The notes under the pieces: model-generated | What the model saw: only the letters and a program-made list of their open reading frames with translations | Databases searched by the model: none | What the model was told of the DNA's origin: nothing | Assembly: GCA_003164825.1 (NCBI GenBank) | Contig: PLUH01000158.1 | Coordinates: forward strand, 4,403 to 16,519 | Origin: Hyphomicrobiales bacterium | GTDB lineage: Bacteria; Pseudomonadota; Alphaproteobacteria; Rhizobiales; Beijerinckiaceae | Direction of reading: 5' to 3' | DNA: 12,117 nt | In this document: positions 6,572-12,117 of the stretch, piece after piece | Numbering within the stretch: position 1 is the first letter of the stretch | Layout: each line of letters starts with the position of its first letter | Position numbers and translations under genes: made by a program

Positions 6572-7186
6572 TCAGCGTCCCCCAGCGCGCGCAGCCACGC
6601 TCAGTTGTTTGACAAGTCGCGGGGTGATCTCGGTCGAAAGCGGCAAACTATGGACCCGTTCGAAATCTCGCAACGCCTGCTGGGTCGCGAGACCGTCATT
6701 CCCATCCGGCTTGACCGGGTAGCCAAGTTTGGCCAGCGCGGTCTGCGCGGCCAGAATCAGATGCGCCCCATCGACGCGAGCCTCCCCGCGCAAAAGATCC
6801 GTGATCGGGTCGGACGAGGCTGAAGAGGAGCCATCGGCCGGGTCCGCCGGCCGCGCGGGCGGAAGAGCGGCGGGGGACTGCGCGGCCGAAGCATCACGCT
6901 CGGCGCTCGCGGGCTTTGGAACGGGAGGCGCGGCCGGCGGCCGACTCGGGGACGAGAAGGGCGCCAGCAGCGATCCGAAAAGCGGGGCAGGACGGCGCTC
7001 GTGCTGAAACAGAAGGGCGTTGACGCCGATGCCGACCAGACCGATCGCCAGAGCCGCTCCGAGATAAAGACGCAGATGCTCAGCCTTAAGCGGTCCGGCC
7101 AATCTTTGCCGCAGCGTCTTGCCAGGCTGGACAGGTCCTCGGAGTGGAACCGAGCCTGCCCGGATGCGCGAAAGAGCCAAAGTCAA
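6572..7186 (-). CDS. Membrane-anchored protein with C-terminal peptidoglycan-binding-like domain
   Basis: This 204-residue protein has a basic cytoplasmic N-terminus (1-38) and one transmembrane helix (about 40-60, LYLGAALAIGLVGIGVNALL). A long Pro/Ala/Ser-rich linker follows (about 64-130), then a C-terminal segment (about 140-195; LAAQTALAKLGYPVKPDG...ALRDFERVHSLP). That last segment has the pattern of the PF01471-type peptidoglycan-binding fold. The layout suggests an inner-membrane protein reaching through the periplasm to the cell wall. No hydrolase domain is present, so any enzymatic role is unsupported. The start is a TTG at 7186, decided by an AAGGAG six nt upstream. The downstream DUF1491 gene follows after 5 nt. 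I recall this pair being neighbours in other Hyphomicrobiales, which suggests a shared function. Confidence 0.78.
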   Translation of the reverse strand: MTLALSRIRAGSVPLRGPVQPGKTLRQRLAGPLKAEHLRLYLGAALAIGLVGIGVNALLFQHERRPAPLFGSLLAPFSSPSRPPAAPPVPKPASAERDASAAQSPAALPPARPADPADGSSSASSDPITDLLRGEARVDGAHLILAAQTALAKLGYPVKPDGNDGLATQQALRDFERVHSLPLSTEITPRLVKQLSVAARAGGR

Positions 7187-7192
7187 TTTTTT

Positions 7193-7198
7193 CTCCTT
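7193..7198 (-). promoter_or_regulatory. Shine-Dalgarno AAGGAG deciding a TTG start
   Basis: AAGGAG lies 6 nt (all A on the minus strand) before the TTG at 7186. It supports this non-ATG start for the peptidoglycan-binding-like protein. Confidence 0.7.
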
Positions 7199-7218
7199 AG
7201 ACTGCGATTCTGTTGGAT

Positions 7219-7247
7219 CCTACAAATCGTGGCGCCAACATGGTCAA
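7219..7247 (-). promoter_or_regulatory. Possible promoter of the peptidoglycan-binding/DUF1491 unit
   Basis: On the minus strand, TTGACC (7247-7242) and TGTAGG (7224-7219) are separated by 17 nt. Transcription would start near 7211, leaving a short leader containing the AAGGAG. The -35 is good; the -10 matches the consensus at only three positions. Confidence 0.3.
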
Positions 7248-7563
7248 TATCGATTGGCTCGGCTGATATTTTACCCGTCGGCGGGAATGGCCACGCCGGG
7301 ACGTGAACTTGGCGTCCCAAGCCCTTTCGTTAAGATTGCAGCAGCAACTTAAATCAATCCTAAGTCTTGAACCGATTGGCGCGCTGGCTTCACGCCAGAA
7401 CGGACGGTCGTTTCGCTATGGTTTACATTCCGTTACGGCGGCCTTCCGATTCTTAACGACATATGAATAAGGAACCTCCAGCGCGAGGGCATCTTTCGAC
7501 ACGGGCGTTAGCGTTCTTGATCCATGCTCCGCCAAGCAATGATCCGGATTGCTGGAGGCAGCC

Positions 7564-7950
7564 ATGGGATTCGTGGCGAAAAGCGCATTTTGGCTCGGGA
7601 TGGTCTATAGCGCCATGCCGTTCGATTCCGGGAGCCCGATCGCCCCTGCGCCGACGGCGACCGCGATGCCCCCCGCAGCCAGTTCGTCGTTGGAAAGCCT
7701 CGCCAGCGCCGTGATCCCGAGCTCGCGCCAGAACCAAGATGGCTGGAAGTCGGCCGTCGAAGTCGCCGCCGCGCTCTGCGCCCACAATTGCTTTCGCCCT
7801 TCACCCGCGGGGTTGAGCTTGACCGATGCTCCGGCCCGGAAAGACCGGGCTGAGCCGTCGCGCAGGCTCTCACAGGAGAAATCCGACCGACAGGGCGCTG
7901 TTCGACCGCCCGCGCCTAACCATATAAGATCCCTGGACAGACAAACGTGA
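7564..7950 (+). CDS. Small DUF5330-like exported or membrane protein
   Basis: This 128-residue protein begins MGFVAKSAFWLGMVYSAMPFDSG, a short hydrophobic N-terminus (about 5-19) resembling the small DUF5330-type proteins of Hyphomicrobiales. An Ala/Pro/Ser-rich middle follows, then a short segment with two Cys (CAHNC, about 72-76) preceded by SAVEVAAAL, and a basic, disordered tail. The hydrophobic start may be an uncleaved signal anchor. The ATG at 7564 is supported by GGAGG five nt upstream (7554-7558). A TTG at 7549 is an inferior alternative. It ends 10 nt before sufE, so the two are probably cotranscribed. The function is unknown. The family link is from memory of the N-terminal pattern, and the C-terminal half is not clearly conserved. 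Confidence 0.6.
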   Translation: MGFVAKSAFWLGMVYSAMPFDSGSPIAPAPTATAMPPAASSSLESLASAVIPSSRQNQDGWKSAVEVAAALCAHNCFRPSPAGLSLTDAPARKDRAEPSRRLSQEKSDRQGAVRPPAPNHIRSLDRQT

Positions 7951-7960
7951 CGGGGTTTTC

Positions 7961-8395
7961 TTGTCGGCGATCGACGACATACGCGACGATTTTGCCTCCC
8001 TCGATGACTGGGAGGATCGATATCGTTACGTCATCGAGCTGGGCCATACGCTCGAGCCGCTAACCGCGGCCGCCCACAACGACGCCAACAAGGTCAGGGG
8101 CTGCGTCAGTCAGGTGTGGCTGGAATGCGAGCCGACGGCGAACGGCGACGGTCGAACGACCCTGCGCTATCGCGGCGACAGCGATTCCCACCTCGTGCGC
8201 GGTCTGATCGCGATCGCAATCGCGCTTTTTTCCGATCGAACGCCGGAAGAGATCCTTGCCGTTGATGCGCACGCCGCCTTTCGCGCGCTCGGCCTCGAGC
8301 AGCATCTGACGCCTCAGCGCTCCAACGGCGTTCGCGCGATGATTGATCGCATTCGGGCCGACGCTGCGGGGCTCAGGCTTGGCGCGCTTTCGTGA
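7961..8395 (+). CDS. sufE: SufE family cysteine desulfuration protein
   Basis: This 144-residue cytoplasmic protein accepts persulfide sulfur from the cysteine desulfurase SufS and passes it on for Fe-S cluster assembly. The family pattern is clear: an opening DDFASLDDWEDRYRYVIELG (about 9-28), then NKVRGCVSQVWLE with the sulfur-accepting Cys48. HLVRGLIAIAIALFSDRTPEEIL and the C-terminal LGLEQHLTPQRSNGVRAMI follow. The start is a TTG at 7961; the family start matches and no better codon exists. The Shine-Dalgarno is weak, so translation may depend on coupling to the small gene ending 10 nt upstream. The other suf genes are not in the window, as is common for stand-alone sufE genes. Confidence 0.93.
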   Translation: MSAIDDIRDDFASLDDWEDRYRYVIELGHTLEPLTAAAHNDANKVRGCVSQVWLECEPTANGDGRTTLRYRGDSDSHLVRGLIAIAIALFSDRTPEEILAVDAHAAFRALGLEQHLTPQRSNGVRAMIDRIRADAAGLRLGALS

Positions 8396-8470
8396 GCTGA
8401 AGACTTTGCGTTTTCGGGCCATGGCTTATCGACGCGGCAGCGGCGCCGTCAGCCCTTCGAGCACCGCGAC

Positions 8471-8487
8471 GAATTGCTCAACAATTC
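8471..8487. repeat. Inverted repeat GAATTG-CTCAA-CAATTC
   Basis: Two perfect 6-bp arms enclose a 5-nt centre. It lies between sufE and the following gene, 56 nt ahead of the chosen start at 8544. It could be an operator or a weak hairpin; no T-tract follows. Confidence 0.3.
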
Positions 8488-8543
8488 ATTAATCCCGTTG
8501 GCGGAGAATGAAGGGAACACTTCTTCGCAGCGGATGTCGGTTG

Positions 8544-9419
8544 ATGAGCGAAAGCAGGGATCTGAGCGTCGGTCACGGGTCTGGGGACCGCTCGTCGCGG
8601 AGTCCCTCGCGCGAACTCGTTCCGGTCGCCGCGCATCCGCAAGCCAAATTTGCGCCGGGGCCGCAAACGCCGCCGTCGCCGGACAGGCTTTCTTCGTCGC
8701 GATTCGCCTTGGCCGCCGCGGCGGCGATCGCCGTCGTGGTCGCTGTGGCGGGGGCGCTGGTTTGGGAGGATCGCCAGCAGGCGGGCTTCCTTGCCGAGCG
8801 GGCAAGGGAAACCGAGGCCCTGGCCCAGACGGTCAAGTCGCTGAAGGTGCGTCTCGACGCCATCGACGCCGCCAAATCGCGTGAGGAATTGTCCGATTTG
8901 CGCCAGTCGGTCGGCGACATGAAATCGACCGTCGTTTCGGCGCGCGAGCTCAATTCCGCCTTGGCGCTCATCTCCCAGCGCGTCGACAAGCTGGACAATG
9001 AGGAGAGCGCAAAGGTCGACAAGCTCAGCGAGCGCGTGGATCACGAGGGAAGCACGTTGACGGCCGAGCTGGCCACCCGCGTCGACAAGCTGGAGAAAAA
9101 AATCGTCGCGCCGATCTCGGCTCCGTCGCAGCTCGGGCAAGCGGGGCAACCGCCGGTCCAGCCCAAGTTCAGCGCCAACGTTTCCATGGAAACGACGGCG
9201 TCGATCGAACGCCCTAAACTTCTGTTGCGCGGCTATATCGTCCTCGACGCCCGGAACGACGTCGCGCTGATCGGCGGACGCTTTGGCCAGCAGGAAGTGC
9301 GCCGGGGCGATTTTCTCCCGGGAGCCGGGCGGGTCGAGCGTATCGAGCTCAGAGGCGGGCGATGGACGGTGCTGACCAGCGAAGGCCTCATCGCCTCCGC
9401 GGACTTTCCGCCGTACTGA
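8544..9419 (+). CDS. Unrecognised single-pass membrane protein with coiled coil and C-terminal domain
   Basis: I do not recognise a named family. From the ATG at 8544 the product has 291 residues. It has a polar, disordered N-terminus (1-53), a transmembrane helix (about 54-74, FALAAAAAIAVVVAVAGALV) and a long heptad-rich coiled coil (about 82-188). In the coil VDKL recurs three times (SQRVDKL, AKVDKL, TRVDKL). A Pro/Gln-rich linker follows (about 190-210). A compact C-terminal domain (about 222-291; LRGYIVLDARNDVALIGG, VRRGDFLPGAGRVERIE, GGRWTVLTSEGLI) looks like a small beta domain. It should face the periplasm. An ATG at 8508 would add 12 residues, but its GGAG is only 1 nt away; neither start has a good Shine-Dalgarno. 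It lies downstream of sufE and upstream of fabA in the same direction. A link to either is not shown. Confidence 0.7.
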   Translation: MSESRDLSVGHGSGDRSSRSPSRELVPVAAHPQAKFAPGPQTPPSPDRLSSSRFALAAAAAIAVVVAVAGALVWEDRQQAGFLAERARETEALAQTVKSLKVRLDAIDAAKSREELSDLRQSVGDMKSTVVSARELNSALALISQRVDKLDNEESAKVDKLSERVDHEGSTLTAELATRVDKLEKKIVAPISAPSQLGQAGQPPVQPKFSANVSMETTASIERPKLLLRGYIVLDARNDVALIGGRFGQQEVRRGDFLPGAGRVERIELRGGRWTVLTSEGLIASADFPPY

Positions 9420-9531
9420 CCGTTTTCGTCGCGCCGCCCACGACGACTCGCGGCGGCGGATGACCGCCCCATTCCAAGGCCAAATCCCGGCGACGGGCGC
9501 GACGCTTTCGATAAGCGGGCGCCTGTGTTAC

Positions 9532-9543
9532 CAAGCCGGCTTG
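9532..9543. promoter_or_regulatory. Perfect 12-bp palindrome CAAGCCGGCTTG upstream of fabA
   Basis: This palindrome is centred about 50 nt before the fabA ATG, in the 167-nt spacer behind the coiled-coil gene. Its position suits an operator for the fab operon. No regulator is known to me for this sequence, and G/C-rich palindromes can arise by chance. Confidence 0.3.
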
Positions 9544-9586
9544 AGGCTTTCCGCGCGTGGCGCGATCCCGGGGACAGACCGCGCAC

Positions 9587-10111
9587 ATGATTCGACGGCG
9601 CACGAGTTTCAGTTATGAGGACCTGATCGCCTGCGGTCGCGGAGAATTGTTCGGAGCGGGCAACGCCCAGCTACCCTTGCCGCCGATGTTGATGTTCGAT
9701 CGGATCAGCGAGATTTCCGAAACCGGTGGGGCCAACGGCAAGGGGGAAGTGCGCGCGGAGTTCGACATCAGACCCGACCTTTGGTTCTTCAATTGCCATT
9801 TCAAAGGCGATCCGGTGATGCCGGGATGTCTCGGTCTGGACGCCCTATGGCAATTGACCGGATTCTTCCTCGGCTGGCTCGGATTGCCGGGTCGGGGCCG
9901 CGCGCTCGGCGTCGGGGAAGTCAAGTTCGCCGATCAAGTGCTCCCAACAATAAAAAGGGTCGTGTACGGCGTGGATATCAAGCGTGTCTTCAGAGGCAAG
10001 CTGATCCTTGCCGTCGCCGACGGATGGTTGGAGGGCGACGCCCGGCGGATCTATAGCGTGAAGGACATCCGCGTCGGCCTATTCAGCCCTTCGAACGCAG
10101 GCTTGGCCTAA
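9587..10111 (+). CDS. fabA: FabA, beta-hydroxydecanoyl-ACP dehydratase/isomerase
   Basis: This 174-residue cytosolic enzyme matches E. coli FabA (172 residues) along its length. FabA dehydrates 3-hydroxydecanoyl-ACP and isomerises trans-2- to cis-3-decenoyl-ACP, the branch point to unsaturated fatty acids. Conserved blocks are EDLIACGRGELFG (11-23), PPMLMFDRI (32-40), ISETGG (43-48), PDLWFFNCHFKGDPVMPGC (63-81) and GRALGVGEVKF. The catalytic His71 and Asp85 are present, the latter in CLGLDALWQL. The start at the ATG 9587 gives the family length; a GTG at 9557 would add 10 residues without family support. fabB follows after 39 nt, forming the usual fabA-fabB pair. Confidence 0.96.
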   Translation: MIRRRTSFSYEDLIACGRGELFGAGNAQLPLPPMLMFDRISEISETGGANGKGEVRAEFDIRPDLWFFNCHFKGDPVMPGCLGLDALWQLTGFFLGWLGLPGRGRALGVGEVKFADQVLPTIKRVVYGVDIKRVFRGKLILAVADGWLEGDARRIYSVKDIRVGLFSPSNAGLA

Positions 10112-10150
10112 CCGATCGGAGCTGGGCGGGGTAACGGTGGAGACGAAAGG

Positions 10151-11374
10151 ATGAGGCGCGTTGTCGTCACCGGCATGGGCATCGTGTCCTCGATCGGCAA
10201 CAACACCCAGGAAGTGACCGCCAGTCTTCACGCCGGCAAATCGGGGATTACGCGGGCTGAGCGACTTGCCGAGCTCGGCTTTCGCTCCCAGGTCCAGGCA
10301 GCGCCGACGCTCCGCCCCGAAGAGGTCGTCGATCGTCGGGCGATGCGCTTTCACGGCGGCGGCACGGCTTGGAACCATGTCGCGATGGATCAGGCGATCG
10401 TCGACAGCGGTCTCGCGCCCGACGAGGTCTCCCATGAACGGACCGGCCTCATCATGGGGTCGGGCGGCCCGTCGACGCGAGCGATCGTCGAAGCCGCCGA
10501 CATCGCGCGCGCCAAGGGCCCCAAACGCGTCGGGCCGTTCGCAGTGCCGAAATCCATGTCCTCGACCGCGTCGGCGACGCTCTCGACCTGGTTCAAGATC
10601 AAGGGCGTCAGCTATTCAATCTCGTCCGCCTGCGCCACCTCAAATCACTGTATTGGCGCAGCTTATGAGCATATCCTCAACGACAAGCAGGACGTGATGT
10701 TTGCCGGGGGCTGCGAGGAACTTGACTGGACGTTGTCGGTGCTTTTTGACGCGATGGGCGCCTTATCCTCAGCCTACAACGACACGCCGTCGCGCGCGTC
10801 GCGCGCCTACGACAGGAACCGGGACGGTTTTGTCATTTCGGCCGGGGCAGGCGTGCTGGTCCTCGAAGAGCACGAACGGGCAAAAGCCCGAGGCGCCAGG
10901 ATATACGGCGAGATCGTGGGCTACGGCGCCACCTCCGATGGGTACGACATGGTCGCGCCCTCCGGCGAGGGCGCGGCGCGGTGCATGCGCCAGGCCCTGA
11001 AGCGAGTCCAGGTCCCGATCGATTACATCAATCCGCATGCGACTTCGACCCCGGTCGGCGATCTCAAGGAGATCGAGGCGATACGCCAGGTCTTTGGCTC
11101 GGGCGAAGCCTGCCCGCCGATATCGGCGACCAAATCGCTGACCGGCCATTCCCAGGGCGCCACCGGCGCGCACGAGGCGATTTATTCGTTGCTGATGATG
11201 CAGAACGGCTTCATCTGCGAAAGCGCGCATATCGACGAGCTTGACCCCGCCTTCTCGGACATGCCGATCGTGCGTGCGCGCCGCGACAACGTCAAATTGA
11301 GGGCGGCGCTCTCGAATTCCTTTGGCTTCGGCGGCACCAACGCCACGCTCGTGTTCAAGCACGTGGACGCTTGA
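10151..11374 (+). CDS. fabB: FabB, beta-ketoacyl-ACP synthase I
   Basis: This 407-residue condensing enzyme elongates acyl-ACP with malonyl-ACP. FabB is needed to elongate the cis-3-decenoyl-ACP made by FabA. The Cys-His-His triad is visible: Cys161 in SISSACATSNHC, His296 in DYINPHATSTPVGD and His333 in ATKSLTGHSQGATG. The C-terminal glycine-rich loop NSFGFGGTNATLVF is intact. The residue numbers are close to those of E. coli FabB (Cys163, His298, His333), which favours FabB over FabF. The start is an ATG at 10151 with GGAG about 8 nt upstream (10139-10142). It lies between fabA and fabI in one operon. Confidence 0.96.
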   Translation: MRRVVVTGMGIVSSIGNNTQEVTASLHAGKSGITRAERLAELGFRSQVQAAPTLRPEEVVDRRAMRFHGGGTAWNHVAMDQAIVDSGLAPDEVSHERTGLIMGSGGPSTRAIVEAADIARAKGPKRVGPFAVPKSMSSTASATLSTWFKIKGVSYSISSACATSNHCIGAAYEHILNDKQDVMFAGGCEELDWTLSVLFDAMGALSSAYNDTPSRASRAYDRNRDGFVISAGAGVLVLEEHERAKARGARIYGEIVGYGATSDGYDMVAPSGEGAARCMRQALKRVQVPIDYINPHATSTPVGDLKEIEAIRQVFGSGEACPPISATKSLTGHSQGATGAHEAIYSLLMMQNGFICESAHIDELDPAFSDMPIVRARRDNVKLRAALSNSFGFGGTNATLVFKHVDA

Positions 11375-11466
11375 ATCCGTGACTTCGCCGCGCCGCTTGA
11401 CGAGGGCGGACCAACCGGTCGCAGCCCTCTCCAATCGATCCTGCACATTCGAACGATGAGTATGCC

Positions 11467-12117
11467 ATGAGGTCCGGCTTGATGAGCGGCAAACGCGGCC
11501 TCGTGATGGGCGTCGCCAACGACCATTCGATCGCGTGGGGCATAGCCAAGGCGTTGGCGGGGGAAGGGGCCGAACTGGCCTTTACCTTCCAGAGCGATGC
11601 GCTTGGCAAACGGGTCGCCCCGCTTGCCAAGGCAATTGGCGCCGCGCACGTCCTTCCCTGCGACGTCGAGGACCTCGCGTCGGTCGACGTGGTCTTTTCG
11701 GCGCTCGGGGCAGCGTGGGGCAGCCTCGATTTTCTGGTCCATTGCATCGGGTTTTCCGATCGCAATGAGCTCAAAGGTCGCTATGCGGATACGAGCCGCG
11801 AGAATTTCATCCGGACGATGGTCATATCGGCGTTCTCTTTCACCGAGATCGCCAAACGCGCCGCCAATATGATGCCCTCCGGAGGCGCGATGCTGACGCT
11901 GACCTTCGGCGGCGCGACGCGGGTTGTGCCGAATTATAATGTGATGGGGGTCGCCAAGGCCGCGTTGGAGGCGAGCGTGCGCTACCTGGCCGCGGACTTC
12001 GGTCCCGAAAACATTCGCGTCAACGCGATTTCCGCCGGCCCAATCCGCACTTTGGCCGGCGCCGGGATCGCCGACGCGCGCTTCATGTTCAATTTTCAGC
12101 GCGCCCATTCCCCGCTT
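11467..12117 (+). CDS. fabI: FabI, enoyl-ACP reductase (NADH), 5' part
   Basis: The frame is open from the ATG at 11467 to the window edge (217 residues), so the C-terminus is missing. It is an SDR-fold enoyl-ACP reductase, which catalyses the final reduction in each fatty acid elongation cycle. Features are the cofactor loop GLVMGVANDHSIAWGIA (11-27), DVEDL (66-70), HCIGFSD (92-98) and PNYNVMGVAKAALEASVRYL (155-174), with catalytic Tyr157 and Lys164. INVRVNA-like cofactor and substrate segments (RVNAISAGPIRTLAGAGI) follow. The residue at the E. coli Tyr146 position is Phe147, as in mycobacterial InhA (Phe149). ATG 11482 is an alternative start, but relatives carry the short GLM extension. 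The Shine-Dalgarno is weak. It lies 92 nt after fabB. Confidence 0.94.
   Translation, partial: MRSGLMSGKRGLVMGVANDHSIAWGIAKALAGEGAELAFTFQSDALGKRVAPLAKAIGAAHVLPCDVEDLASVDVVFSALGAAWGSLDFLVHCIGFSDRNELKGRYADTSRENFIRTMVISAFSFTEIAKRAANMMPSGGAMLTLTFGGATRVVPNYNVMGVAKAALEASVRYLAADFGPENIRVNAISAGPIRTLAGAGIADARFMFNFQRAHSPL

Larger units (their letters stand above)
7187..7563. other. Divergent intergenic region
   Basis: These 377 nt separate the leftward peptidoglycan-binding/DUF1491 unit from the rightward DUF5330-like/sufE unit. They contain the weak leftward promoter described, a small hairpin (GGGACG 7298-7303 with CGTCCC 7313-7318) and A/T-rich patches near 7325-7370. I see no credible gene; short open frames here lack Shine-Dalgarno sites and recognisable content. 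Confidence 0.5.

Noticed and set aside
7508..7873. Minus-strand open frame opposite the DUF5330-like gene
   Set aside because: It is Arg/Ser-rich shadow sequence without Shine-Dalgarno or domain, whereas the plus-strand frame has GGAGG and a familiar N-terminus.
11402..11429. GAGGGC / GCCCTC inverted repeat between fabB and fabI
   Set aside because: The 6-bp arms are 16 nt apart with no T-tract. It is too weak to call a terminator, and fabI appears to continue the operon.
11456..11470. Four-codon ORF (ATG AGT ATG CCA TGA) overlapping the fabI start
   Set aside because: It could be a leader peptide, but it has no attenuator structure or regulatory codons. So short an ORF is expected by chance.
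11182..12108. Long minus-strand open frame antisense to fabB/fabI
   Set aside because: It is a compositional shadow of two clearly identified genes, with no homology signature and no Shine-Dalgarno support.

Overview
The window reads as a high-GC alphaproteobacterial chromosome segment, most likely from the Hyphomicrobiales (Rhizobiales). The Beijerinckiaceae/Methylocystaceae side of that order is possible, but I cannot place it more closely from sequence alone. The pointers are the CpaA-F style tad locus, a DUF1491 gene paired with a peptidoglycan-binding-like gene, a DUF5330-like gene in front of sufE, and the fabA-fabB-fabI order typical of this group.

Bases 1-5889 (minus strand) hold the front half of a Tad/Flp (type IVc) pilus locus. 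Transcription runs right to left: flp pilin, cpaA prepilin peptidase, cpaB, cpaC secretin, cpaD lipoprotein, cpaE ATPase-like protein, then the first 66 codons of cpaF, which runs off the left edge. CpaA processes the Flp pilin. CpaC, CpaB and CpaD form the outer-membrane and periplasmic channel. CpaE and the CpaF ATPase act at the inner face. Two non-coding stretches break the locus: a strong 12-bp hairpin between flp and cpaA, and a 345-nt lower-GC gap rich in dyad symmetries between cpaA and cpaB.

Bases 6219-7186 (minus strand) hold a two-gene unit: a membrane-anchored protein with a C-terminal peptidoglycan-binding-like domain, followed by a DUF1491 protein. Both start with TTG. A divergent 377-nt spacer separates this unit from the rightward genes.

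Bases 7564-8395 (plus strand) hold a small DUF5330-like exported or membrane protein followed 10 nt later by sufE (Fe-S cluster assembly). Then comes an unrecognised single-pass membrane protein with a long coiled coil (8544-9419).

Bases 9587-12117 (plus strand) hold the unsaturated fatty acid operon: fabA (dehydratase/isomerase), fabB (beta-ketoacyl-ACP synthase I) and the first 217 codons of fabI (enoyl-ACP reductase), cut by the right edge.

I see no tRNA, rRNA, CRISPR array, insertion sequence or phage gene. The gene content is mostly conserved core plus a pilus locus. No clearly new system is visible. The best leads are the non-coding elements inside the tad locus and the uncharacterised coiled-coil protein.
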